Below the pieces are notes generated by a model. It saw only the letters and a program-made list of their open reading frames with translations. It did not search any database and had not been told where the DNA came from. Of a DNA stretch of 64,000 bases, positions 12,601-23,868 are shown in pieces; the first letter of the stretch is position 1, and each line of letters starts with the position of its first letter. Made by a program: the position numbers and the translations under genes. Source of the stretch: Climacium dendroides (taxonomy: Eukaryota > Streptophyta > Bryopsida > Hypnales > Climaciaceae); contig OX467082.1 in NCBI GenBank assembly GCA_950106755.1, positions 29,636,001-29,700,000 on the forward strand. The letters run 5' to 3'.

Positions 12601-13487
12601 ACTTACGGAACTTCAACTTGTCGGAGTTGTGGATGTTTGTAGTCACCAACTTGCACCATGGGTGTCCATCATATCTCTTGTCCATTCCTTCCAAGTTCTT
12701 GGCCACTGATGAAGAAGAAGATGAACGACATGGAGGCAACTCAAATATGACATTTCCATTGAACACGGGTGGAAGAAACTGTACGCAATGGTGCTTCATG
12801 CTGTTCAAGTTTGTCGTTGACAACTCATTTCGTGAACGATGCATTCTGCCTAATCCCCTCAAAGACTCCATTATACTGACTCGGTTCTCTATATTTGGTG
12901 GCAATGGAGGACGGGACAGTTTAGTTTGACCTCCACTGTCTGATGGGTTGCTTGACACTGGCTTCACCAAAGCATTTCCCTGCCATGCAACTTCAATTTT
13001 GCATGCAGTTCTCCGGATTGTTAAGTCAGGGGACTCCTTCGGATTCACTAGACAACTCTATGATGGTATCTAACTTCTCAATTTTAACTGGGCGAAGACC
13101 TGAGTTATCAAAAATGACTGGCAGAGCTTGACGACTAGGACTGCATGAAACCATATGAGCAACATATGGCATATCTACAGAAGAGTTATCTGACTGCCTA
13201 CTTCGAATTTTGGTTGATGCATTTACCATAGACAATGGTAGCCCATAAGCTCTATAGTTTCCAATAGGAAGATACCAACATTGACTTCCTTCCTCTATAG
13301 ACTTCAATATTGGAATTGACTGCTATACTTCTCTTGATTCAGACATTCTCTCTTCTTCTACATAGATGGACGACTCCACAAATCTAAAACGGACGTACAA
13401 GAGATGGCTCAGAACTCTAGCATGTCCACCCTCATCAACTGGAAACACTAGGGGAATGTCATGGCCATCTACACGAATGCAAGCCAT
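9673..13487 (-). pseudogene. SWIM zinc-finger DDE transposase gene (Mutator-like), broken
   Basis: Start chosen at the ATG at 13487 (MACIRVDGHDIPLVFPVDEG). Reading on: a SUMO-interaction-like stretch DTIIELSSESE; a Cys-rich region (CKLCRKTPTC); then the transposase core with DWTTMACHVYD, GFMADSAMANWNAV, CLLHW (the CxxH typical of Mutator transposases) and FWHFRYRQWGGF. An intron (11329-11061; donor ATG|GTAAGA, acceptor TCTAG) leads to an exon opening DLNLEEMADMPSCNLSETVH. The C-terminus has a SWIM finger: CTC, then NCKHLYYLY (CxC...CxH). About 1,180 codons. Breaks: TAG at 13325-13323, an extra C in the run at 13029-13032, TGA at 10973-10971, a frame change somewhere in about 10560-10620, and TAA at 10194-10192. 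The stops lie in the same frame as coding on both sides. A live copy would cut and paste the element; this one should not make full-length protein. Confidence 0.85.
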
Positions 13488-16198
13488 GATACAATCTTCA
13501 CTTGAAAACAATAGTGAAGATCAACTACAAATTTGTCTTTGGTGTTTTGAGTATGAATACTCACTCTCTTATAGTACATTTTCATGCATATTGATTTTAC
13601 TATACAACTAGTGAAAACTGAATAGGATACTAGGAAGTAGTTAAACTTCAAATTTACCGGACATTAACAACTGTCTTGCAACTTCTACAACATTCTCATA
13701 ATAGGGCCCCACAGTTAAACATTTATTGATGTTCGCGGCTATACCTGGCACACTTACACTACATATAGAAGAAGTACTTGCGCACCAATTTCAAAAAATA
13801 GAATAATTGGCAACTAAGCCTAGTACTCTAGTAGGTTCAGATTGTCTACAATAGAATTATTTGCGCAACAATTTCAAAAAATAGAATAATTGGCAACTAA
13901 GCCTAATACTCTAGTAGGCTCAGACTGTCTATAATAGAATTCTTTCTGCACCAATTATTTGAAAGTTGATAACATGACTACCACTGAGGTATACAGTACA
14001 AAAATATAATAGAATAACCTATTTTCCACATACAATAAAAAGGGATTGCATTGCAATTTTATGTACATAAATGAACACATCGATTTGTACTGTCTATGCT
14101 TCAGTAATTAGAACTGCTTTCAAAGTACTTCCTAAAGAAAGAAGATGGTTTATATATTCCCTCGGATTGCCTCATGGGGATTGTATATATATTCCTTCAA
14201 ATTCCCTCATGGATGGCCCAAATGTCTACATTCATTACAATTGTGATGAATATGAAACTAACTTCTGATTGTGAGTTCTTGGCTAAACTTTATTTTTAAT
14301 CCTATTTAACTTTCATAGTTTCTGGTAACTATAAATCATGCCCAATGTTATGGATATAGTACAATAAACAATGAAATAAGCCAATCAGCCTGCCTCTTTA
14401 ATTAAGTTCCTTCATCATGGCAAGTTCCTTTATCATTCATTGGCTTTGGCATATAGTGGCACACACCATTTTATAAGCCCAAGCCATTAACCTTATACAA
14501 ATCCACATAACCCACATAGTTACATCCTTGGACAGGAAATGAAAATATTTATCTAGTGTAGAATGTGAAGAGAGTATAGTGGTATCGTAAAACTTAATTT
14601 TTCTATTCACTGTAGTGGAAATGTAATTATTCATATAGAGTAGAAATTAAAGATAATAGTCAGAAGAGAACTAATTTAGCATAGCATTTCTGAACATTTT
14701 GTGAAATTAAGAATTAATCTTTCTATTCCATATTTGACAGTAATCATAATGAGTACTCTTCCATTTTGTATTCAACAAAATGCACTTAAAGTTTTTGGTT
14801 TCATGAAGTTTGGACCTGCATTAGAAAATTGATTGATTTCTAAGTATGTTTTGAGTTATGGCAACGGCACAGGGCACTCCAGTATTCTCATGATATAAGG
14901 TAGGTGGCTCTTAAACCGACCCTTAAAGAGGTCATTGCATTTTTGGGAAAGCTAAACAGCTTGAAACAATTTTCAGTGAATTGGCGTAGAAAAAAAAATT
15001 GAATTGACATCTAATCCCAGTCGTTTCGTATTCTGTGGACCTTTGTGGAATTCGAATCCACTTGCAATTTCGACTCTAAATTTTTTGTTGACGGTCCTTG
15101 CAGCATTGTAAGCCCATGCACCGAAACGATTGCCCAGCGCCCGAGAAGAGAATTTCACATAAATCCTGAAGTTCATGCATGAGACAGCGCAGTGTGAAGT
15201 TCGATGAATTGTCCCAAAATTCTGCGCATCGCTTCAGTCTATAGCCTCGTGAAAATTTCTACGTGACCTCACGACACCACAAAAGCAATCGGAACGGTTG
15301 GAATCCCAACTCACCATCGAGAACGAACTTCTTGAAATTCGTGGGTCACCATATTCATTGGATACGGTGCTGTAGAGGAAGAGCCCGAGGGCCGTTCAGG
15401 GGTTAAATTATTACTGTCAGCCTGTTTATTGAGGTATTTAACCTTCTCTCTCAATACTCTTCTGCTGAGCAAGCTAGTTTCATGGAAATCAAGCAAGTTT
15501 TAAGGTGCAGCCTTTTTGCGGTTGGTAGATTTTGACTGGGATTCTTCCGTAAACAGCCGAGCTCATCCAAATGCATGCACCGAATTCATAACCACAAACC
15601 AAATTTGATTGAGATTCTTCCGTGAACAGCCGAGCTTGTGCATGCAAATGAGCATTTACTTTAAATCAGCATATTCTGAATTCAAACATCAAAAACTACA
15701 GCACCTGACAACGTCGCATGCATGACGTGCCATCTCAGGATCTGAATTCGCTAAAACTGAAGGCCACCGAAAATCCTTTTCCGACTGAACTACCTGTACT
15801 CCATGTGCATCATTATGAGTTTGGAATCTCCTGCCATATTGGAATGACGGACCGCATGTGGCCATACTGACATCGAGGGAAGGAATGTTTTGAATTTGAA
15901 AAGCGTCTCCAGAGGTTCTTCCTGGGAATCTTCCGTAAGAACTTCCTTCCTCCAACTTCGAATGACTGCAGTATAGAATTGCAGGGTCTCTCAGACATCC
16001 TCAACTGCTTGCTTCGTGCCTTTAGTACTTGACGTTCTCTTGTTCGAGTCTCTGGACGGTCCACGAGTTTCTCGTAGTATCCCTGAAGTCCCCTTCGGTA
16101 AGTGTCCTCTCTCCTCTTACTGTAGTTTCCAGTTAATATTTCCCGTTCGTTTAAGCTTCATTGAGTTGCTCTTGTATTCTAGCTGAACTTCTGTCGTC
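13488..16198. promoter_or_regulatory. Divergent intergenic region between the two transposon genes
   Basis: Both genes are read outward from here, so it should hold their promoters. The left part is AT-rich with an 83-bp tandem repeat (13778-13943). From about 15000 to 16200 it is richer in G+C. A strong donor, TTCG|GTAAGTGTCC (about 16098), and an acceptor-like CATGCAG at 16198-16204 suggest a 5' leader intron for the plus-strand gene. A repeated string, gattcttccgtaaacagccg, occurs near 15540 and again (one base different) near 15611. No promoter element can be called with confidence. Confidence 0.45.
13778..13943. repeat. 83-bp tandem duplication
   Basis: Two units starting near 13778 and 13861, sharing caatttcaaaaaatagaata and ctaagcctartactctagta. 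A partial third start (tgcaccaatt) is near 13946. Confidence 0.85.
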
Positions 16199-16607
16199 AT
16201 GCAGGTGGCTTCGAACTTCGGCGGTACGCTCCATCCTCCGAGAATGCGGAACACTAGGAGACAGAAGCGGCTGCAGTCGGAAGAGGTGGAGCCGGCACCG
16301 ACTTTAAATGACTTGCACAACAACCAGGTTAGCATCGTCCTCCAATCGAGATGTCTAGCTCTCATTGCGGAAGATTTGAACTTCTTTCTACTCTCAAGAT
16401 TCTAATATTTACAGCAGTTTTCCTGTTCATCTGGGTATACAGTTTGTCTGAGCAGTGACGATCTATGCCAGGCATAGCTGCTTTTCCGTTTTTGATTGAC
16501 CTTGAATTGAAGATTGCCCAGTCTCTGTTTGGTAGATGAATGCCTTCGATCGGTCATAACAAATTGATCATTACAATGTAGTTGAATTTTATGAACCGCT
16601 AGTTCAG

Positions 16608-16703
16608 CAGTTGGGGCGTCTTCCACAACTGGATCAGCAATGTCAAATGGAGGTTCTGTCATAGACTCTGAAGTATTCTCCCGTCGCTGCGATCGTGGAA
16701 GAG
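16608..16703 (+). other. Possible extra exon of the ParB/methyltransferase gene
   Basis: Between AGTTCAG and the donor GAG|GTACGTG lies a 32-codon frame that keeps phase 0 on both sides (QLGRLPQLDQQCQMEVLS, then TAG at 16662-16664, then TLKYSPVAAIVEE). It reads as protein apart from one stop that C-to-T in CAG would explain. This is a guess based on splice signals and composition. Confidence 0.3.
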
Positions 16704-16782
16704 GTACGTGCATGAGGAGGTTCGCGATGAGGAGGTTTGGAAGTTCCGGAACATGCTGGGACTGGGAAGGCCAAAGTAACCA

Positions 16783-16884
16783 GCAAGACTCGAATTGGGG
16801 GTAGCATGAGCTACCCCAAGGAACCCTGTCGGGTCCGATAGGGTTCCCTGGGGTAGCTCACGCTACCCCCAATTCGTGTCTTGC
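16783..16884. repeat. 102-bp foldback hairpin, copy 1
   Basis: Nearly perfect palindrome with 51-bp arms: gcaagac ... gtcttgc at the ends, gggggtagc/gctaccccc within and ggaaccct/agggttcc near the loop. It sits in the intron before the exon at 18288. Copies at 17357 and 17835 have the same length. Confidence 0.9.
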
Positions 16885-17356
16885 AATACTGCAGTGTCGT
16901 TGTGAGGATTCAACAGGGTCCTTCGGTATTTTATGGTTTTCTTTTTCCATTCATCCAATCTTGTCCGTATGGTTCGATTGGGTACTATAGTTGGGTACAG
17001 TACGCTTCGGTAGCAATACAGTAATGATGATAAATAGTGTTATGTATACTAATTGATTTAAAAAAGTCAACTATTGGACAAAATTATTTTACAAAATTAC
17101 ATTTAGTGTTACATATTATTTCATCAAATTACAATGAAAAAAATAAAAACCTAAAAATATGAATTAAGAAATGGTGAACAAAACACTAAATGCAAACCAA
17201 TTGAAATTTTGAGTGGGTGTGGTAGAAATTCAAGTAAAACTATTAGTAATATAACACTAAATACCATCATTAGTGTAGTCGACGTGACTTTAAGTTCATT
17301 GAGAAATTCATGGTCAATGCAAACGCCGTGGACCAAAACGCACACGCCATGAAAAA

Positions 17357-17458
17357 GCAAGACCAAAACTAGGGATAGCGTGAACTACACCAAGGAACCC
17401 TATCGGACCCGACAGGGTTCCTTGGGGTACCTCACGGTACTCCTATTTTTCGTCTTGC
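17357..17458. repeat. 102-bp foldback hairpin, copy 2
   Basis: Same ends (gcaagacc ... gtcttgc) and core (caaggaaccctatcgg / cccgacagggttccttg) as copy 1, with more mismatches in the arms. Confidence 0.85.
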
Positions 17459-17834
17459 TATCCTAGTCTCCATGGTGAGGGACGTTCAATATGCACGTCA
17501 ATAGTGGGTTTACAGTACGTTTCAACAGCCATGTTTGGGTGCATTGACCGGGAATGACCTCAAGTGATGTCCACGTGATTTTGTTTTGCCTGTATTGAAA
17601 AAAAGTTGGATTTCGACTTTATTTTCCTCCAAGTCTAATTTAGTTTCTTCTCATACCTTTGATGGAAAAATCACCGAAAATTAATTGTTTATTCTTCATG
17701 GAAGTTTACGAAATCCATTGTGAGGAAGCAATGAAGGGAACTACTGTAAATTAGTCGTTTACTTTGACCTTTAATGTATTTACTAGATATGAAGTGTCCA
17801 ACCTCTACCTTTAAGTTTCTATCAGTGCTGGACT

Positions 17835-17936
17835 GCAAGACCAAAAAATAGGATAGCGCAAGGTACTATATAAACCCCCGTTGGACCCGACAGGGTTTAT
17901 GGGGGTGGGTGGCATTACACTTCATTTTGGTCTTGT
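17835..17936. repeat. 102-bp foldback hairpin, copy 3
   Basis: Ends gcaagaccaaaa ... ttttggtcttgt; the core is ataaacccccgttgg / cccgacagggtttat. It is the most diverged of the three. Confidence 0.8.
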
Positions 17937-20900
17937 AGAAAGAAGTATATTTTTAATTTTAGGAATGTTTCAATGTGCATGAGTTCTATTTTTTTAATTA
18001 TTTCGATTCCTTGAGTTTCCTCCCTGTATGATTATAAGGAAGGGGTAGGCATATGTCATAAGAGGGCTTTCCCTGTTTTCGTGCAAATTACAAAATTTAT
18101 AAATATTTGGTATTCCAGCTATGGGAATGCTGAAATGGAAGTCAAGTAAGTTTGAGATGTCAGTTTCTGTTTTTAATATTGATTTTTTCTTCTTACTTTT
18201 TATTGATGTACTCTTAGTATTATTTTTTAAAAATTTATTCAATTGTAACTAACATTGGCCTACCTTATTATTAAAATGGTTTTGCAGATGAATACACATG
18301 TGAGTCTGAACGACCATGCCCTTTTACCAATACCTTCCAATATGGCAATCCATATTGCAGATGTTGCGGGAACTTCGGAACCTAGGACTCCAGAAGATAG
18401 AAACATCAACATTGCTAGCCAGTCATTGCCTCATGAAGACACTGACTTGTTAAGCCTTGGAGATATTCTTGATGTTTGTAACCGAGCAGCTGATCAATTA
18501 GATGAACCTTGTTGCAGTAGGTTCAGTGATTCCAAAAAACAAAAACAAAAACAACCAGTGTTCTCTCCTGAGAGTTCTAAGACTGAGTATAGTAGCTCTA
18601 ATTGTCAAACATCAATCTCCATTTCTAGTCCACCAATTAAGGATATTAGAGATACTGCTGGCAGCTCCGGATTGGGCAGGCACGATATTGTCCTCATCCA
18701 CTTGAGTTCTGATTCAGATGCTAGTGTAGAAATTGATTGAGTTTGAAAGGAATAGAGGCAGCTGCAGTGTTGCAGCATTTGTATTACTTAGTCATTGGTG
18801 TTATTATGATACGGGCGATTATGTATTACTTGTACAATCCTTTGTATTGAGAATTTTCTTACCATCATAGTAAAGATTTGTTTTGCAAGTTGAACTTGGA
18901 ACTTCTGGAGGACTTCCGTGTATTTCGTAATTGCTCTAAAAAATGTACATGATCTTGCAGATGGAGGAGTCATCAATTAATCTGTCACAGGCAGAGGAAG
19001 TTCATTCAACTCCACCTACCAGTGAAAGAGGTCAACCAGAAATTGGCACTGAGGAAGAAGGAGATGTTGAGGTGAATGATGTTGATGAGGAGGAGGAGAA
19101 GGAGTTGCTGGAAGATGAACTCCGATGGTTGCAGAAGGTAGACTCTGTGGCCACCATCGAGAGTTTGAGGATGAGGCCTCAGAAACACTCCCGAATGCGC
19201 ATACCTTTGTGCAGATTGGTACCCATGCTAATGGTTAGGCCCACCCTCTCTTGTGATCTTGTAAAGCTTGAACAAGAGTTTGTTCATGGATATCGGGATG
19301 GAGCCACAGTTTTTTATGTTTCCACAACTAATGAGGCGGGGGAGTCTTCTGAATTCTTGAGAGATGAAATGGATGCTTGGGGTCCTTTGTGGAAATCAGA
19401 GAATGACATCTTCAATGAGTACTTAGATTCATTGCTAGAGTTGAGGTACTTGAAGAACTCGAAGTTTTTTATCTGTGATGGAAATCACCGTCGCTTGGCG
19501 TGGATGAATCATATCTCGAGGCTGCATGTGGTGGATCAAACTTGGCACATTTCAGTAGACAACATCATTTTGGACACGAAAGGGAGAATAGAGCTTGTCA
19601 TGCAGATTATGCATGACATCAATAAGTAAGCGTGTATCATATGATGTTGTTTGATTGAACTTAATCTTTGACTTTTATTATTTTGTTATTCAATTTATTC
19701 ATATGTATGAAATGATTTTATAGTCTAATGTGAATTGTAGGTCAACAGAGGATTCCCATGTGAAGACCAATCTAGTTCATACTCTTTATGGTGTTCAGAA
19801 GTATGGGCTTCTTCCCATGGAGAAGTTCAATGAAATGTTGAGACCTTTTGAGAGGAAACGTTGTGGTACGCAATCAGTGAGAAAAACATGGTACTCAATG
19901 CCAATGGAGGTCTTCACGGCTTTTGTTTTTCGGGTAAGAGTGAGAATGTTCTAACTATTTTATATATCTTTCATTTTAGGTCATTACAATATAGGAAGGG
20001 CTGATGAATGTGCAAATTTGGTATAATTGAAATTGTGTTGATGTTATTTTTTAGCAAGAGATAGCTCAAGGAGCGGATGCCACAGTACGGAAGTACAATG
20101 AAGTGACAGCATCTGAAGATAAAAGTGATCAAGGGGTGGCTAATGCCATGAGGGTTGGAGCTAAGGAGAAGGCGGCAAAGTTGTACGTGAAAATGGGAAA
20201 ATTGCTTGCGGTGGCAAATCCTACTCACGGTCCAGGATTTCTGGAAGAGGTGATGAAGATTTATGATGTAAAAAACGGTTGTCTTATTTTTTATTATTGT
20301 GATTTATTTAATGCTGAAATTTTTTTATTTCCTTGTGAAGGTTGAAAAGCATTGGACCACAAATGAGGTTCCTAAAATGACATTGGAAAAGCTACAAATG
20401 ATAGCCACTTGCAATACCTCTGCAACACAGAAGACAAAGTTGTTGAAGTGGTGGAACTCGTCCATGCCTTCACGGGATGCCAGACGTTTCCCTCCAAAGC
20501 CAGTTTCTGAAGAGAAATTGAGGCCTTTCCTCAATAAATGGGTTTGGTGGGCATGGGTAAGTGTTTGTATTTATGTAAATGATTTTTCATGTATATAATG
20601 ACAAAATCATGAAGTACTACATTTTGCAGTTTTGGTTTTTCTTGTATACGAAACGATAATGGAGTTGTACTGATAAGAATATAATGCAGATTGAGGATAG
20701 TGCGGTAGAGTACTTTGACAATGTAGTCAATAAAGATGGCCTAAAAATCAATATGGCATCCCCACTTCAACCGGAGTATCTTCCAGAGTATATAGAAGGA
20801 TGGAGAAGGAAGATTTGGGATCAAGGTTTTGGCCCAGCTTTGAAGGGATCAAACCCTTTTAAGAAGTCAGAGACCTTTTCAAATTTTGATGGATCAAATG

Positions 20901-23277
20901 ACGCTGTTCGTAGAGTTCTTTTCCGGTATGTTTATGTAAATATGAATTTTATGTTTCCTTACTTTCTTCGAAGGATGAGCATACGTAGTTATTTGTTCAG
21001 TGAATTTGTGTTATTTGTAACAAGGAATTCGGCTATGTGATTGTTACTAATTTTTTTAATGTTCTTATTGTAGGTATTTCAAGTACGAGCTTTTAGGGAA
21101 GAACGCCATCCCTAGGGAGGATCTTCCTCCATTTCTAACCACATGATTGGACCGAAGTTCTGAAGAGTGCATGTTCACGTCAAGCCAACTGAAGACATTC
21201 ACGACGGCTCATCTGAGTGGTGGTGCGTGGTATCTAGATTGTCCGTTGACATTTACTCATCCATCGGAAGTAGAACTTCGGAAATCACTAGACGGTCTTG
21301 GCGTCATTGACTTGGAGGTTCCCGAATTCAACAACTACACTAATCAACAGAAGAAGAAAGCAATTGCAAGGAGAATGGTTGCTGACAAGAAGAAAGAGAA
21401 CAAAGAGCAAGAGATTCGTGAGAACAAGGAGAAGAAAGAAGCGGAGCGTCTTATGAAGTTAGCAGAGAAGGAGAAGGAGAAAGAAAAGGGCAAGGAGAAA
21501 GGCAAAGGCAAGAAGAAAGAAAAAGGCAATAAACAAGTACCGGCGTCTTCAACAGTTGATCAGAACTCGCACATGCAAAGTGGATCCCAAAGTGGGTTGA
21601 AGAGGAAGGTGATACTTCCATATTTCACAGAGGACATCGTAACACAAGGTACTCAAGCCATAGTTCTTGGTGATGATGCAGACGTCACTTTAGAGGAATT
21701 GATCTTGAACGTCTCTATAGTGGACGTGATGGATAACATGGAGTCCGAGGTGCCCAAGTGCTATACTGAAGTGACGACCTTTTTGAAGAAGGTAACCATG
21801 ATGCTTTGTCTAGAACTATGAATCCTTTTTTTTGTGGACCTTTGAAAAAAAGTTGTATAAATAATTGATTGTTTGCATAAATTCGTTTCTGCAGTTGGCA
21901 CCAGGGAAGTCCCGTATGTATGGAGGTAAAGTGAGCCAAGCACCTTTAGTGGACCTCATCTTCTTTGACTGCCAAGAGAATTTACCTGTCCCAGATGTAT
22001 CTTCTCCAGAGAAAGCAATACCTTCATGAAATTCAGATCCAGAGTATGAAGCCATTCAATCGGCCTTCTTTTTTGCAGATATGCACTTACAAGACCATGG
22101 TTGCATGATAGTATTTTAGTCATGGTGTGCCGATTCAAAAGGCATTATTGCAGGATTGTGCGAGTCTTATCCTTCACTGGTAATGAAGAAGGAATGGTTG
22201 GATATCAATCGTATGCATTTAACTTCAGCTATGGAGGACTTGGAAACGGTTAGTGTTTTTCAAATATTTTCATAATTTTAATGGAAACTGGCATTGACAG
22301 ATGGTTGTATTCTTTTCTAATACATAATTTTTTTGTGACCGTAGACTTTGAAGTTTGGAATCACTCTTTTGGTGAAGGATCTTGGTGATAAAGAGAACTC
22401 AGGGTTCTCTTTGAAGCGATCACAAGCAATGCAGAAGGCAAAAGTAGACCTATGCAAGGATGATACATTAATTAACTACACAACTGAAGAGAGCATGTTG
22501 GTCAATCCACTAACCAAAATTCCATGGCGAGGGCCTCGCGAAAAGGATGCTAGGTTCTTCCAATTCCTTATAGAGGGGACAACTGAAGAAGGCGACTTGG
22601 TTTTTGACTACACAGCATCCACTAGTTAGTTTTCATTTTAGTAACTGGATTTTCATATATGTGTTCATATAATGATTCATTGATATGAATTGCATTTTGT
22701 AATTTGTAGGTGCATCAATTACAGCATGTCGCGGCACGGGACGACACATAGTGGCTTTAGAGGAAGACAACACTGTTTTTCACGGCGTCCTTGAACCTAT
22801 GAAAAGGAACACTGAAGAAGATGTGATAATAACTGAAACGCAACTGCCACTGCCGGCTGCATCTTCACAAGATCCGGACGCAATGATAGTGGTTCCTCGG
22901 AAATTTCCTCGCCGAACTAAACCTAGTAAGTAAGTTTTTCATATCTTTCAAGTGCTATTTGACATCCTACTTCTTTTATTTCGTGACTTTAATATTCTAT
23001 ATGTTTTTTTTGTAGGCGTAAGAAACTGATGTCCACAGATGCATTGAGGAAGAGACGCAAACTAGTACTAAGTCCAGAGAAGCCTTTTGATCTCCCAGTT
23101 TATGCTGAGCAATTAGCATCAACATTTGCAAACTTTGGTAGCTTAGAACCAAAACGTAGAAAAGATACCTATGCTCTTAATGTTCTGCAATTTATAGATG
23201 AATCGGCAGCAGAGGGGAAAGAGACTTCAGAGTCTGAGAGTAGTTTGGCATCTGCAACTCAGTCCACTACAACCTAG

Positions 23278-23858
23278 ATTTATGAGATTGATATATCTCA
23301 TGAGTCAAATTATTATGTATTCATTTACAGTATGATTTGATTTGATTGTGTGTTTTATGGCTACATCTTTAGTATGATTCATTCCCCTTCAACATTTTGC
23401 ATTTCATGTTTTCTGTCAAAATTAACTCTTGAACGTCGGATAGGGTCCCGTAGAAATCAATGATTCTGGAACCGTGTGACATCATTTACTTTAACAATAC
23501 CAAAAATAATTATTGGGAGTCAAAGTATTGTAGAAAATCTCTCTTTCCCACCTTTAATTATGTGGATGAATAGTTGTAGTTACGTCCTACATATGAGATT
23601 ATTTTGTCATTCATTAGATATTTGACGTCCTGTATGGCCTTTTTGGGTTGAACACAATTGGTTGTTGCAATTTTTTATTTCATTTAAGTTTGTAAGTAAG
23701 TAAAATTTCAGAAGAATGAGCTCAAATCTTCACAAAAAAAAATACACTTACATCCACGGTCATAGGTCCCACACATTTTTTTAATAAAAAATCTTTCCCA
23801 CTCATAGGCTCACAGGCTCATGGGCTCATGCTCACAAGCTCGCCTGCTAGCAACCCTG
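23278..23858. other. Right sub-terminal and terminal part of the transposon
   Basis: 3' flank of the methyltransferase-like gene, without a gene. It holds the inverted GGTCATAGGTCCC block (23758-23770) and the right terminal repeat from about 23795, a run of AGGCTCAT/AGGCTCAC units ending GCTAGCAACCCTG. Confidence 0.7.
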
Positions 23859-23868
23859 ATTTATTTGG
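23859..23868. repeat. Target-site duplication, right
   Basis: atttatttgg, identical to 8588-8597. The next bases (caccaaaat) continue the dispersed repeat exactly as in the intact copy at 24651. Confidence 0.85.

Larger units (their letters stand above)
16199..23277 (+). pseudogene. ParB-like nuclease / N4-N6 DNA methyltransferase-like protein gene of the transposon, broken
   Basis: Exons by GT-AG and frame: 16199-16327, 18288-18725 (donor uncertain), 18961-19625, 19741-19933, 20055-20267, 20341-20556, 20690-20925, 21074-21791, 21895-22248, 22345-22624, 22710-22929, 23016-23277. They sum to 1,308 codons and every junction keeps phase. Product in order: basic start (MRNTRRQKR); SUMO-interaction-like IVLIHLSSDSD; an acidic run; a ParB/sulfiredoxin-like core FFICDGNHRRLAW (about residues 359-371); a W-rich region; a Lys/Glu coiled coil (about 787-852); motif IV-like DLIFFDCQENLP (about 956-967); motif I-like DLVFDYTASTSASITACR followed by GRHIVALEED (about 1138-1168); and a nuclear-signal-like KRKKLMSTDALRKRRK. 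Order IV then I fits the beta-type amino-methyltransferases that bacteria and phages fuse to ParB. In-frame stops: TGA 21144-21146, TGA 22027-22029, TAG 22117-22119. Motif IV lacks DPPY and motif I lacks its glycines, so activity is doubtful even apart from the stops. The first ATG overlaps a possible acceptor, so the true start may lie elsewhere. Confidence 0.75.
8598..23858. mobile_element. 15.3-kb Mutator-like (SWIM-DDE) DNA transposon carrying a ParB/methyltransferase gene
   Basis: The ends are fixed by the 10-bp target duplication and by comparison with the uninterrupted site at 24641. Both termini are GC-rich, carry GCTAG seven bases in, and share GCTTGTGAGC in inverted orientation (left about 8639-8648, right about 23829-23838). 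A sub-terminal block, GGGACCTATGACC, is also inverted (8766-8778 and 23758-23770). Cargo: the transposase gene (13487-9673, minus) and the ParB-like/DNA methyltransferase-like gene (16199-23277, plus) in divergent arrangement, with a 2.7-kb gap between their starts. Nested inside are three 102-bp hairpins and a tRNA-like fragment. The class is inferred from the SWIM finger, the CxxH motif and the duplication length. SWIM-containing superfamilies such as Zisupton/KDZ are an alternative, but their usual duplications are 8 bp. Confidence 0.85.

Noticed and set aside
15000..15180. ggaattcgaatccactt, resembling a tRNA T-arm
   Set aside because: No A box, no pairing acceptor stem and no matching arms on the same strand.
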